Shown: in pieces, positions 10,588-18,907 of the stretch
Layout: the number at the start of each line of letters is the position of its first letter
Position numbering within the stretch: position 1 is the stretch's first letter
Assembly (NCBI GenBank): GCA_963844235.1
Contig: CAWJNF010000003.1
Coordinates: forward strand, 62,001 to 126,000
Direction: 5' to 3'
Origin: CAWJNF01 sp963844235
GTDB lineage: Bacteria; Actinomycetota; Thermoleophilia; Gaiellales; Gaiellaceae
Length of the DNA stretch: 64,000 bases
Made by a program: the position numbers and the translations under genes
The notes under the pieces: model-generated
What the model was told of the DNA's origin: nothing
The model's input: only the letters and a program-made list of their open reading frames with translations
The model's database searches: none

Positions 10588-12615
10588 ATGAAGCTCAGGA
10601 GCGACTTCCCGCGCCACGTCCGGCGGCTCGACCACGTCTGGATCCCGATGCCGGACGGCGTCCGTCTCGCGGCGCGGATCTGGCTGCCCGAGGACGCCGA
10701 GGAGGATCCCGTGCCGGCGATCCTCGAGTACATGCCGTACCGCAAGAACGACGCGACGGCCGTCCGCGACGCGGGGATCCACCCGTACTTCGCCGGCCAC
10801 GGCTACGCGTCGGTCAGGGTCGACCTGCGCGGCTCGGGCGACTCCGACGGACATCCTCGAGGACGAGTACCTGCCGCGCGAGCAGGAGGACGGCGTCGAG
10901 GTGATCCGCTGGCTCGCCGGCCAGCCGTGGTGCACAGGCGCTGTCGGCATGATCGGCAAGTCGTGGGGCGGCTTCAACGCGCTCCAGATCGCCGCCCACG
11001 CGCCGCCCGAGCTCCAGGCGGTGATCAGCGTCTGCTCGACCGACGACCGCTACGCCGACGACGTCCACTACCTCGGCGGCTGCGTCTTCGGCGCCTACAT
11101 GCTCTCCTGGGCCTCGACGATGCTCGCGTTCAACGCGCGCCCTCCCGACCCGGCTGTGGTCGGGGAGGGCTGGCGCGAGCAGTGGCTCGAGCGCCTCGAG
11201 CAGACGCCTCCCTTCGTCGAGGCGTGGCTCTCGCACCAGCGCCGCGACGAGTTCTGGAAGCAGGGCTCGGTCTGCGAGGACTACGGCGCGATCCGCTGCC
11301 CGGTCTACATGGTCGGCGGCTGGGCCGACGGCTACTCGAACGCGATCCTGCGCTTCCTGGCCGGCTACGAGGGGCCGCGGAAGGGCCTGATCGGCCCGTG
11401 GGGGCACCTCTACCCGCACGACGGGCTGCCCGGGCCCGGCGATCGGCTTCCTGCAGGAGGCGCTCCGCTGGTGGGACCACTGGCTGAAGGGGACGGAGAC
11501 CGGGATCATGGAGGAGCCGATGCTCCGGGCCTGGATGCACGACCCGGTCCCGCCGCGCCCGAGCTACGCGGAGCGGCCGGGCCGCTGGGTGGCCGAGCCG
11601 GCCTGGCCCCCGCCGAGCCTCGTGACGCGCAGGCTCGAGCTCACCCCCGGCGGGCTCGAGCAGGAGCCCGGCGACACCGTGGAGCTCGCGTTCCGCGGCT
11701 CCGACGCGCACGGCCTCGAGAGCGGCACCTGGGTCGCGTGGGGCTCGGCCGTCGACTTCGCGCCCGACCAGCGGGCCGAGGACGGCCGCTCGCTCTGCTT
11801 CACGTCGGCGCCGCTCGACGAGCGCCTCGAGCTGCTGGGCTTCCCGGAGGTGGCGCTCACGCTCGCTTCCGACCGGCCGTGCGCGCTGGTGGCGGCGCGG
11901 CTCTGCGACGTGGCGCCGGACGGCGCGTCGACGCTGGTCACGACCGGCGTCCTCAACCTGACCCACCGCGAGAGCCACGAGCACCCGACGCCCCTCGTGC
12001 CGGGAAGCCCCGTGGAGGTGACGTTGCGCCTGAAGGCGACCGCGTACGCCTTTCCGCCGGGGCACCGCATCCGCCTCGCGCTGTCCCCCACGTTCTGGCC
12101 GTGGGCCTGGCCCTCGCCCGAGCCCGTCACCCTCACCGTCTCCACGGGGGGCGCGTCCGCGCTTCTGCTCCCGGTCCGGCCGCCCCGCAAGGAGGACGGC
12201 TTGCTCGCTCCGTTCGAGGAGCCCGAGGGCCCGCCGCCGCTCGCCGTCGAGGTCACCGAGCCCGGCCGGGCCACGCGGACCGTTCGCTACGACGTCGCCA
12301 CCGGCCGTTGGGAGCTCGCCGCCGACCTCGTCTACTTCGGCTCGTTCCGGTTCGCCGGAGACGGGCTCGAGCTCTCGGAACGGGGGCGGGACACGTTCGC
12401 GATCGTCGAGGGAGACCCGCTCTCGGCGGAGGCGCGCTCGGACTGGTCGATCTCGATCGGTCGCGGCGACTGGCGCACGCGGGTCGAGACCACGAGCCGG
12501 ATGACTGCGGATGCGCGAGGCCTTCCGCGTCACGAACGCGCTCGACGCCTACGAGGGAGAGGCGCGGATCTTCGCCAAGACCTGGCACTTCTCGGTGCCG
12601 CGAGACCTCGTCTGA
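10588..12615 (+). pseudogene. CocE/NonD-family hydrolase, three frameshifts
   Basis: Starts at ATG 10588 (MKLRSDFPRHVRRLDHVWIP). The alpha/beta hydrolase core shows DLRGSGDSDG, the nucleophile elbow GKSWGG with Ser encoded at 10961-10963 (about residue 125), CPVYMVGGWADG (acid) and GLIGPWGHLYPHDG (His), then the jelly-roll domain ending SVPRDLV. Frame changes occur near 10850, 11440 and 12512; at least the first and third look like single extra bases. Total length is 2028 nt (net zero modulo three). It is closely related to the copies at 2-1216 and 18908-20903. Family enzymes cleave esters or amides including acyl-amino acids. The GGT gene starts five bases after its stop, so the two probably share a transcript. 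Confidence 0.85.
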
Positions 12616-12619
12616 TGCG

Positions 12620-14311
12620 ATGGTGAAGATGGGAGGCTCTCGAACCCAGGCAGAGGTCGTTTCCGAGCTCGGCGTCTGTGCGGCGGGCGACGCGCGGGAA
12701 GCCGAGGCCGGTATCCGGGTGCTCGCCGCCGGCGGCAACGCGGTCGACGCCGTCGTTGCCGCCGCCTTCACCGGGTTCGTCGTCGAGCCGGCGAGCTGCG
12801 GTCTTGGCGGCTCGGGCCATCTGGCCCTCTTCCTGAGCGAGACCGGCGAGTTCGTCTCGGTCGACCACAACGTGCGGGCGCCGGGCGCGGCGCGAGCAGA
12901 GCTGTTCGAGGTCGATCCCGAGGCACAACCGAACTACTACGGTGGAGTCGCCGTCGCCGGCCGTCGTAACGAATGGGGTCACCTCGCGGTCGCCGTTCCC
13001 GGCGCCGTGTCCGGGCTGTGCGCGGCGCACGAACGCTGGGGCAGGCTGCCGCTCGCGCAAGTTCTCGAGCCGGCGATCGAGGCGGCCGAGGCCGGTGTCC
13101 CAGTCACGTGGAGCCTGATCCTGACCATCGTCGACCGGCTCGAGGAGATCGCGGCGATGCCTCCTGCCGAGGCGTTCCTGCTCCGCGAGGGCCGGCCGCC
13201 CAGGCTTGGGGAGGTCCTCGATACCTCCGAGCTCGCCCAGGCGCTCAGGGAAATCGCGGTGCACGGTGTCGCAGGCTTCTATTCGGGGTGGGTCGCGGAG
13301 GCGATCGCGAGCGAGCTACGCAAGCACGGCGGCCTGGTCACCGGGGCGGACCTGGCTGCTTACAGGCCGAAGACCGCCGCCGAGGAGCCCGCGTCATACC
13401 GCGGCTACCGGTACGCCACGGCGAGCGATCCGGTCGGCTACGAGACGATGAACATCCTCGACTGCTTCGACCTTGCCCGTTACGGACCCGACGGCGTCGA
13501 ATACCGGCACCTCATGGCCGAGGCACTCGGGCACGCCTTCGCCGACAACATCCGTCACTACGGAGACCCGGACGTCGTCGCCAGCCCGGTGAACGGCCTC
13601 TCGAGCCGCGAGTTCGCTGCCGGGCGGGCTGCCGCTATCCGCCTCGACCGCGCCGCGCCGCGGCCGGTCGCCCCAGGAGACCCATGGCCGTACGAGCACG
13701 CGGCGGCGCGGGAAGGCGCGCCCGTGCTGGGCTCAGCCGCCCGTGAAGGCGGCAGCACCAGCCACATGGCGGTCGCGGATCGGCACGGAAACCTCGCCGC
13801 GCTCTGCACCACCCTCACAACCGGCTTCGGCTCGCTCGTGCTCGTTCCGGGCACCGGGATCTTCCTCAACAACACCATGCAGGACTACGATCCGCGCCCC
13901 GGGCGCCCGAATTCGATCGCGCCCGGGAAGATGCCGATGTTCGCCGTGCCGACGCTCGTTGCCGCATGGGAGGGAAGGGGCGTGCTGGCTGCCGCCGGGG
14001 CGGGCGGGTACCGGATCACGACAGGCGTCCTTCACCCGCTGGTCAACGTCGTCGACTTCGCTATGAGCGTCCAGGAAGCGGTTGATGCGCCGCGGGTGCA
14101 CTGCCAGGGGAACGAGACGTTCGTCGACAGCCGCATCCCTGAGCCGGTGCGCGACCGGCTGGCAGAGCTCGGTCACGACGTCGTCGTGCAGGCGGAGGCT
14201 CCCGGCTCCATCAACTTCGCCCGTGTCGGCGCGGTCCGCAGAGACCCCGGAAGCGGCCTGCTCGAAGCCGGCGCCGGCCCTTCGTGGGCGGCGGCCGCGG
14301 CCGGTCTCTGA
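12620..14311 (+). CDS. ggt: Gamma-glutamyltransferase family protein
   Basis: 563 residues from ATG 12620, four bases after the CocE stop. N-terminal AGGNAVDAVVAAAF and GLGGSGHL are typical of the large subunit. The autoprocessing site and nucleophile region reads GGSTSHMAVADRHGN, with the nucleophilic Thr at residue 380 (codon 13757-13759), followed by GFGSLVLVPGTGIFLNN and NSIAPGKMPMF, which bind the glutamyl group and complete the small subunit. The family cleaves gamma-glutamyl bonds or transfers the glutamyl group; some members are cephalosporin acylases. Unlike most GGTs there is no signal peptide, so a cytoplasmic role is likely. Adjacent peptidase and hydrolase genes fit use of gamma-glutamyl or acyl amino acids. 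The apparent longer reading frame beginning inside CocE is an artefact of the CocE frameshift. Confidence 0.9.
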   Translation: MVKMGGSRTQAEVVSELGVCAAGDAREAEAGIRVLAAGGNAVDAVVAAAFTGFVVEPASCGLGGSGHLALFLSETGEFVSVDHNVRAPGAARAELFEVDPEAQPNYYGGVAVAGRRNEWGHLAVAVPGAVSGLCAAHERWGRLPLAQVLEPAIEAAEAGVPVTWSLILTIVDRLEEIAAMPPAEAFLLREGRPPRLGEVLDTSELAQALREIAVHGVAGFYSGWVAEAIASELRKHGGLVTGADLAAYRPKTAAEEPASYRGYRYATASDPVGYETMNILDCFDLARYGPDGVEYRHLMAEALGHAFADNIRHYGDPDVVASPVNGLSSREFAAGRAAAIRLDRAAPRPVAPGDPWPYEHAAAREGAPVLGSAAREGGSTSHMAVADRHGNLAALCTTLTTGFGSLVLVPGTGIFLNNTMQDYDPRPGRPNSIAPGKMPMFAVPTLVAAWEGRGVLAAAGAGGYRITTGVLHPLVNVVDFAMSVQEAVDAPRVHCQGNETFVDSRIPEPVRDRLAELGHDVVVQAEAPGSINFARVGAVRRDPGSGLLEAGAGPSWAAAAAGL

Positions 14312-14353
14312 TCGACCGGCCGTTCCGTCCCTCGCCGAGACCACCCGCGAAGC

Positions 14354-14401
14354 AGGTTCGTGATCCGGTGTTCGTTCGCCGTACCGCGGGATCTCGTGTG
14401 A
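14354..14401 (+). pseudogene. Possible relic of a CocE 3' end
   Basis: In the 166-base gap after GGT, one frame reads RFVIRCSFAVPRDLV followed by TGA. This resembles the shared C-terminus of the CocE copies (for example RIFAKTWHFSVPRDLV then stop at 12615). Only about 16 codons match and the upstream half is weak, so this could be chance, but the exact PRDLV-stop ending makes a deletion remnant of another CocE copy plausible. The rest of 14312-14477 holds only the GGAGG ribosome site at about 14466 for the next gene. Confidence 0.35.
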
Positions 14402-14477
14402 GAGACGGCGCGGCGGTGGCCGACGACCCCTATCGTGCCGGCGTCGCCCCTCGAGCCTCACGCAACGGAGGTCCTCC

Positions 14478-15320
14478 ATGCCCCAGATCGAGCTCCCGTC
14501 CGGCAGCTTCCACTACGACGAGTTCGGGAGCGGCGAGGAGCTGCTGTGGCTGACGGGCGGCGGCGGGGTCGGAGCCGTGTGGCATCCGTACCAGATGCCC
14601 TATTTCGAACGCTTCTACCGCAACGTGACCTTCGACAACCGCGGTGTCGGCGGCACCGTGTGCACGGAGCCCGAGCCATGGACGATCGCGGACATGGCCC
14701 GCGACGCCGCCGCGATCATCGAGACGATCCTCGACCCGCCCGTCGTCGTCTGCGGGAAGTCGATGGGCGGCTTCATCGGCCTGCAGCTCCTGCTCGACCG
14801 CCCGGACCTCTGCCGCGCGGGCATCGTGATGGGGGTCGCTCCCTGCGGTCACGAGGGCTGGCTCGGCGACTACATGCGAGCCGAGGTCGAGCTACGGCGA
14901 CAGGGCGGGCGGCTGGAGGGCATGTTCGCGACGACGCACTACGCTGCCCAACTCTTCCCCGCGCGGGCGCTCGGCGACCCTGTCGTGTGGGAGCGGATCC
15001 AGCAGGTTCTCGGCGCCGGCTTCAACGAGCAGAACGAGCGCTCGCTGATCCCCCAGTGGCAGGCGTGCATCGACTTCGACGTGCGCGACCGGCTGCCGGA
15101 GTGCTCTGTGCCGCTGCACGTGATCTCGTTCGACGAGGACGTTCAGGCGCCTCCGCAGCTAGGCGAGGAGGTCGCCCGCCTCGCGCCGACGGCCCAGCAC
15201 CACCTGTTCGAGGGCATGGGCCACGGCTCCGTCTGGGGGCACACGCACGAGCAGGCAAACCCGCTGATCAAGGAGCTCGTCGACCGTTACATCACACCTC
15301 GAGACGACGCTCCGCCGTAG
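14478..15320 (+). CDS. Alpha/beta hydrolase (280 aa), paralogue of 15342-16160
   Basis: ATG 14478 follows GGAGG. Core motifs are the oxyanion strand LLWLTGGGG, FDNRGVGGT, nucleophile elbow GKSMGG (Ser95), acid in SFDEDVQAP (Asp221 or Asp219) and GMGHGS (His249). The lid region contains WLGDYMRAEVELRR and MFATTHYAA, almost identical to the convergent neighbour. The fold covers esterases, C-C bond hydrolases and lactonases; the substrate is unknown. No signal peptide is present. It shares a terminator-like palindrome with the convergent paralogue. Confidence 0.85.
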   Translation: MPQIELPSGSFHYDEFGSGEELLWLTGGGGVGAVWHPYQMPYFERFYRNVTFDNRGVGGTVCTEPEPWTIADMARDAAAIIETILDPPVVVCGKSMGGFIGLQLLLDRPDLCRAGIVMGVAPCGHEGWLGDYMRAEVELRRQGGRLEGMFATTHYAAQLFPARALGDPVVWERIQQVLGAGFNEQNERSLIPQWQACIDFDVRDRLPECSVPLHVISFDEDVQAPPQLGEEVARLAPTAQHHLFEGMGHGSVWGHTHEQANPLIKELVDRYITPRDDAPP

Positions 15321-15345
15321 GGGCCGGATGAGCTCCGGCCCCTAC
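15317..15345. terminator. Perfect 12-bp palindrome containing both stop codons
   Basis: Arms GTAGGGGCCGGA and TCCGGCCCCTAC are perfect complements around a 5-base loop (TGAGC). The TAG of the rightward hydrolase (15318-15320) lies in the left arm and the TAG of the leftward hydrolase (complement of 15342-15344) in the right arm. It is therefore both the end of two genes and a likely bidirectional hairpin terminator; no U-tract is present, as is common in high-GC genomes. The same core recurs at 16176 and 35560. Confidence 0.65.
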
Positions 15346-16160
15346 ACGTACCGCTCGAGGATCTCCCTGAGGAACGGGTTGAGGACGTCGTGGGCGTGCC
15401 CGTAGATCGAGCAGTGGCCCATGCCCTCGAAGAGGTGGTACTCGGCCGTCGGTGCCAGATCCGCCACCTGTTTTCCGTACTGCGGCGGCGCCTGTACGTC
15501 CTCGCTGAAAGCGACCACGTGAAGCGGCGCCACGCACTCCGGGAGCCGCTCGACGATGTCGAAGTCGATGCACGCCTGCCACTGGGGGATCAGCGACAGC
15601 TCGTTCTCCTCGAGGAATTCCCGTCCCAGGAACGTCTTGATCCGTTCCCACGTCGCCGGATCGCCCAACGCTCGGGCCGGATAGAGCTCGGCCGCGTAGT
15701 GCGTCGTCGCGAACATGCCGCCGAGCTGCCCGCCCTCACGGCGTAGCTCGACCTCGGCTCGCATGTAGTCGCCGAGCCAGCCGACGCTTCCGCATGCCGC
15801 GGTACCCATTGCGATGCCGCATCGCAGCAGGTCGGGCCGGTCGAGCGCGAGCTGCGTGACGATGAAGCCTCCCATCGAGAGCCCGACGACCGCGACCGGC
15901 GGCTCGCAGACCGCCTCGATGAGAGCTGCCGCATCGCGGGCGAAGTCGGCGATCTGCCACGGAGGCGGCTCGGCGCAGGTCGTCTTACCGATCCCACGGT
16001 TGTCGAAGGTCGTGTTGCGGAAGGCGCCCTCGAAGAACGGGATCTGCCACTCGTGCCAGTCGGCGCCGAGACCTCCGCCGCCCGCGATCCAGACGACGTC
16101 CGGACCTGCGCCGAACTGCTCGTAATGGAGCGCGAGGCCGGGACGCTGAAGCTCGGGCAT
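15342..16160 (-). CDS. Alpha/beta hydrolase (272 aa), paralogue of 14478-15320
   Basis: ATG 16160. It shows VVWIAGGGG, FDNRGIGKT, nucleophile GLSMGG, AFSEDVQAPP (acid) and GMGHCS (His). It is a full-length paralogue of the converging 14478 gene: the blocks WLGDYMRAEVELRR, MFATTHYAA, PARALGDP and SLIPQWQACIDFD are shared nearly unchanged. It is the last gene of a leftward run beginning at 24993 and is preceded by a repeat element. The hydrolytic substrate is unknown; there is no export signal. Confidence 0.85.
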   Translation of the reverse strand: MPELQRPGLALHYEQFGAGPDVVWIAGGGGLGADWHEWQIPFFEGAFRNTTFDNRGIGKTTCAEPPPWQIADFARDAAALIEAVCEPPVAVVGLSMGGFIVTQLALDRPDLLRCGIAMGTAACGSVGWLGDYMRAEVELRREGGQLGGMFATTHYAAELYPARALGDPATWERIKTFLGREFLEENELSLIPQWQACIDFDIVERLPECVAPLHVVAFSEDVQAPPQYGKQVADLAPTAEYHLFEGMGHCSIYGHAHDVLNPFLREILERYV

Positions 16161-16175
16161 CGGATCGTCGGCGAC

Positions 16176-16196
16176 GGGCCGGATGAGACCCGGCCC
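16176..16196. repeat. GC-rich palindromic intergenic repeat (family A copy 2)
   Basis: GGGCCGG and CCGGCCC arms around ATGAGAC sit in the 36-base gap between the flavoprotein stop (16197-16199) and the hydrolase start (16160). The right flank CCCCTAC again includes the stop codon of the upstream gene, exactly as in the copy at 15317. It may act as an attenuator or terminator inside the operon. Confidence 0.55.
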
Positions 16197-17549
16197 CTAC
16201 GTCTCGCTCAGCGCGCGACGGACGGCCTGGGCGGCGTCGACCGCGGTACGGGCGGCCGTCTCCATGGAGACGAACTCGCTGACCCAGTCGCCGGCGAAGA
16301 AGAGGCGGTTGCCGACGCCCTGCTCGAGGGCCGCCTGGGCCCGCCACCGGCCGGGCGCCGCGAAGGGGCCTGCGTGCGCCCACTTCTTCACCATCGTCTC
16401 GGCGATGATCCCGCGCACCTGGGGGTAGAGATCGTCGAGGTCGTCGAGGAAGCGGTCGCGGATGGCGTCCTCGTCGAGGTCGAGCAGCGCCCGGGCGCGG
16501 TCGCCGCCCGCGTAGACCATGATCACGCTGCCCTGCTTGGAGGCGCTGCCCGAGCGCATGAAGTTGGCGTGGTTGAAGAACATGTTGAAGCTCTTGTCCG
16601 GCGTCAGGATCGAGTAGAGATCGTCCCAGGGCATCCGCTCCGTCTCCCCGGTGAGGATGCTGAGCACGACCATGGGGCCGAACGTGACGCGGCCGAGCGC
16701 GTCGGCGGTCTCGGGCGGCAGGTCGCGGAGGACCGGGGGGATCAGGGGGGCCGGCACGGCGATGACGGCCGCCCGGGCCCTGACCTCGCCGCTGCCTCCC
16801 TCGCCCGTGAAGCGAACGGACACGCCGGCGCCGTCGAGCGCCACCTCCTCGACGCGGGCGCCGAGCCGGATCGAGTCGCCGAGGTTTGCTCCCAGCGTCT
16901 CGGGCAGCCGGCCCGAGCCGCCGCGCATGTTGCGGCCGAGGTCACCTGTGTCCCAGACGTGACCGAAGAGGGCCGCCATGGCCGACTGGGAGATCTCGCC
17001 CGGCTCGGCGATCGAGCGGTTCGCGATGGCCCGGTAGATCTCGAACGCCTCGGGATGGAGCGAGCCGAGGAAGTGCGCGAAGGTCTCGTCGCCGCGGTGG
17101 CGGAGCGCTCGCAGGCGGATGGCCGCGTCGGTGTCGCCCGGCCGCGGCTGGATGAGCTCCATGTAGCGCGTCGCGTCTTGCTTCAGCCGCAGCCCGGCCT
17201 TCGCGAAGGAGACCCGCCCCGCCAGGGAGAGCGGAAGCAGGAACGGGAACAGCTCGGGCCTCGTGTCGCGGATGAGCTTGCCGCGGTGGTAGATGTTCAG
17301 CATCGACCCCGTGATCGGCATCACCTCGAGGCCGAACTCGGTGACGAAGCGCCCGACGACCGAGTCCGGCGGCGGGAACATGTGGGCGCCGACGCTGAGA
17401 GCGAGGTCGCCGCGCCGCTGCGAGAGGATCCGCCCGCCGACGCGCTGCTCCGCTTCGAGCACGAGCGGGGACAGGTCGCGCAGGTGCAGCGCGGCCGTGA
17501 GCCCGGCGATGCCACCGCCGACGATGACGACGTCGCGCTCTTCGGCCAC
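16197..17549 (-). CDS. Amine-oxidase-like FAD flavoprotein (450 aa)
   Basis: GTG 17549. N-terminal VVIVGGGIAGLTAALHL, then LVLEAEQRVGGRI, are the GxGxxG and GG(R) FAD-binding signatures of the flavin amine oxidase/protoporphyrinogen oxidase/phytoene desaturase superfamily. C-terminal GNRLFFAGDWVSEFVSMETAARTAVDAA is the second FAD contact. Family members oxidise amines or desaturate hydrophobic molecules. It lacks the Trp-rich ending typical of true monoamine oxidases, so the substrate is open. It starts 12 bases after the stop of the upstream alpha/beta hydrolase, in the same leftward transcript. Confidence 0.85.
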   Translation of the reverse strand: MAEERDVVIVGGGIAGLTAALHLRDLSPLVLEAEQRVGGRILSQRRGDLALSVGAHMFPPPDSVVGRFVTEFGLEVMPITGSMLNIYHRGKLIRDTRPELFPFLLPLSLAGRVSFAKAGLRLKQDATRYMELIQPRPGDTDAAIRLRALRHRGDETFAHFLGSLHPEAFEIYRAIANRSIAEPGEISQSAMAALFGHVWDTGDLGRNMRGGSGRLPETLGANLGDSIRLGARVEEVALDGAGVSVRFTGEGGSGEVRARAAVIAVPAPLIPPVLRDLPPETADALGRVTFGPMVVLSILTGETERMPWDDLYSILTPDKSFNMFFNHANFMRSGSASKQGSVIMVYAGGDRARALLDLDEDAIRDRFLDDLDDLYPQVRGIIAETMVKKWAHAGPFAAPGRWRAQAALEQGVGNRLFFAGDWVSEFVSMETAARTAVDAAQAVRRALSET

Positions 17550-17561
17550 CGTCGTCTCGAC

Positions 17562-18491
17562 CTACTCGGCGCCGGCGAGCGCCTGCAGGATCTCCTCGTC
17601 GTGCCGGAAGGGGATGCTGTGGCCCTCGTCCGGGAAGAAGTGGGCCCGGCTGTGCGGGATCGCTGCCGCGAGATAGCGCGCGCCGCCGACCGGCGCCAGG
17701 GTGTCCTGCTCCCCGTGCCAGATCGACGTGGGGACGGAGATCTCCTCGGCGCGGAACCCCCACGGCCGTACGGTCAGGACGAGCTCGTCCTGGACGTACC
17801 CCTCGATCCCGCCGCGGAGGGACTCCTCGAGGCTCGCGAACGACCATTCACGCACCTCTGGGCGGGCGGCGATCTCCCGGTCGCCGTCCGGCATGTCGTC
17901 GTTCTCGAACCAGAACTGCAGCCACTCGGCCGGGTCACGCTCGAGCATCGCCGCGTCCTGCTCGCACTCCTCGCGCGCGTGGGCGACGGCGGCCTCCGGG
18001 TCGTTGCGGGCGAGATCGACGAGCTCGCGGATCCACGAGCCGGTCTCTGCCGTGGCGCAGGCGTCGACCTCGGGGACGTCCCAGAACGGGCCGCAGCCGC
18101 ACACGAGCGCGAGCGCGGACACGCGCTCCGGAAGGGCGTAGCCGCAGACGGCGGCGTACGGCCCGCCGCCCGAGGTTCCGACGACGGCAAAGCGCCCGAG
18201 GCCGAGCGAGTCGGCGAGCTCGGCGACGTCCCGGGCCCACTCGAGCAGCGAGTGGTCGGGATTGAAGTCCGACTGGCCGTAGCCGGGCCGGTCCGGCTGG
18301 ATGAAGCGAGCCCCGACCGCATCCGCGGCTGCCGCCCAGCCGCCGGGAAGGCGACACGACGGCGTCCCGTGGCAGCTGATCACCGGGAACCCGCCGGGCG
18401 GGCCGGCCTCGGCGTACGCGAGGATGCGGCCGTCGCGCAGTCGGGTGGTCGCCGGCGTGTCCCGGCCGGCGCTCAATATCCTCTCCCCCAC
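17562..18491 (-). CDS. Alpha/beta hydrolase (309 aa)
   Basis: ATG 18491, overlapping the end of the PPOX gene by 19 bases. It shows the oxyanion region SCHGTPSCRL, DRPGYGQSD, nucleophile elbow VVGTSGGG, acid in IWHGEQDTLAP and His in DEGHSIPF. These are typical of the fold-1 hydrolase group (proline iminopeptidase/haloalkane dehalogenase-like). An HGTP motif next to DRPGYG is usual in this subgroup. It sits between two flavoproteins in one operon. The specific substrate cannot be inferred; it is predicted cytoplasmic. Confidence 0.87.
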   Translation of the reverse strand: MGERILSAGRDTPATTRLRDGRILAYAEAGPPGGFPVISCHGTPSCRLPGGWAAAADAVGARFIQPDRPGYGQSDFNPDHSLLEWARDVAELADSLGLGRFAVVGTSGGGPYAAVCGYALPERVSALALVCGCGPFWDVPEVDACATAETGSWIRELVDLARNDPEAAVAHAREECEQDAAMLERDPAEWLQFWFENDDMPDGDREIAARPEVREWSFASLEESLRGGIEGYVQDELVLTVRPWGFRAEEISVPTSIWHGEQDTLAPVGGARYLAAAIPHSRAHFFPDEGHSIPFRHDEEILQALAGAE

Positions 18492-18898
18492 GAGCTGATC
18501 GAGCTCGGCTGGATCGCGGCGATCGTCCGCAGGTGGGCCCAGCCGGCGATGTATTCCTCCACGTGGTCCTCCTCGATGTAGCGGCTCGTGATCCTGCGGA
18601 TCTCGGCCGCCGTCTCGTCGTCGTCGCTCGTTCTCACCTCAACCCGGCCGTGCATGACGACGGCCGCGAAGGGCGGCCCCGCCTCCTGCACGGAGAACGC
18701 TACCCGCGAATCGCGGACGGCGTTCCGTACCCACCCGCGCCGCTCGTCGGTCCAGATCAGGGCCGCCTGGCCGTCCCAGCGGTACCAGACCGGCACCACG
18801 TGCGGCGAGCCGTCCCCCCGCAGTGTTCCGACGACGCCGAGCAACGCCGGCCGCGTGCGGCCGAGAAACGCCTCGAGCTCCGCAGAGGTCATGGGCAT
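18473..18898 (-). CDS. PPOX-class flavin (FMN or F420) binding protein
   Basis: 141 residues, ATG 18898 after GAGGG. LGVVGTLRGDGSPHVVPVWY and the split-barrel pattern with VMHGRVEVRT identify the pyridoxamine-5'-phosphate-oxidase-like fold. This group includes F420-dependent reductases and FMN-binding proteins common in actinobacteria. The exact cofactor is not readable. It starts ten bases after the CocE stop at 18908 and overlaps the next gene, so it is co-translated. Confidence 0.85.
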   Translation of the reverse strand: MPMTSAELEAFLGRTRPALLGVVGTLRGDGSPHVVPVWYRWDGQAALIWTDERRGWVRNAVRDSRVAFSVQEAGPPFAAVVMHGRVEVRTSDDDETAAEIRRITSRYIEEDHVEEYIAGWAHLRTIAAIQPSSISSWGRGY

Positions 18899-18907
18899 CC
18901 TCGGCCC

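Noticed and set aside
10901..14311. Open frame of about 1136 codons that looks like a CocE-GGT fusion protein
   Set aside because: The CocE part leaves its true frame near 11440 and nonsense Arg/Pro/Gly-rich sequence bridges to the GGT start at 12620; it is readthrough caused by a frameshift, not a fusion.
16053..18581. Open frame of about 842 codons on the plus strand opposite the flavoprotein and hydrolases
   Set aside because: Antisense to three genes with full catalytic motifs; no recognisable features.
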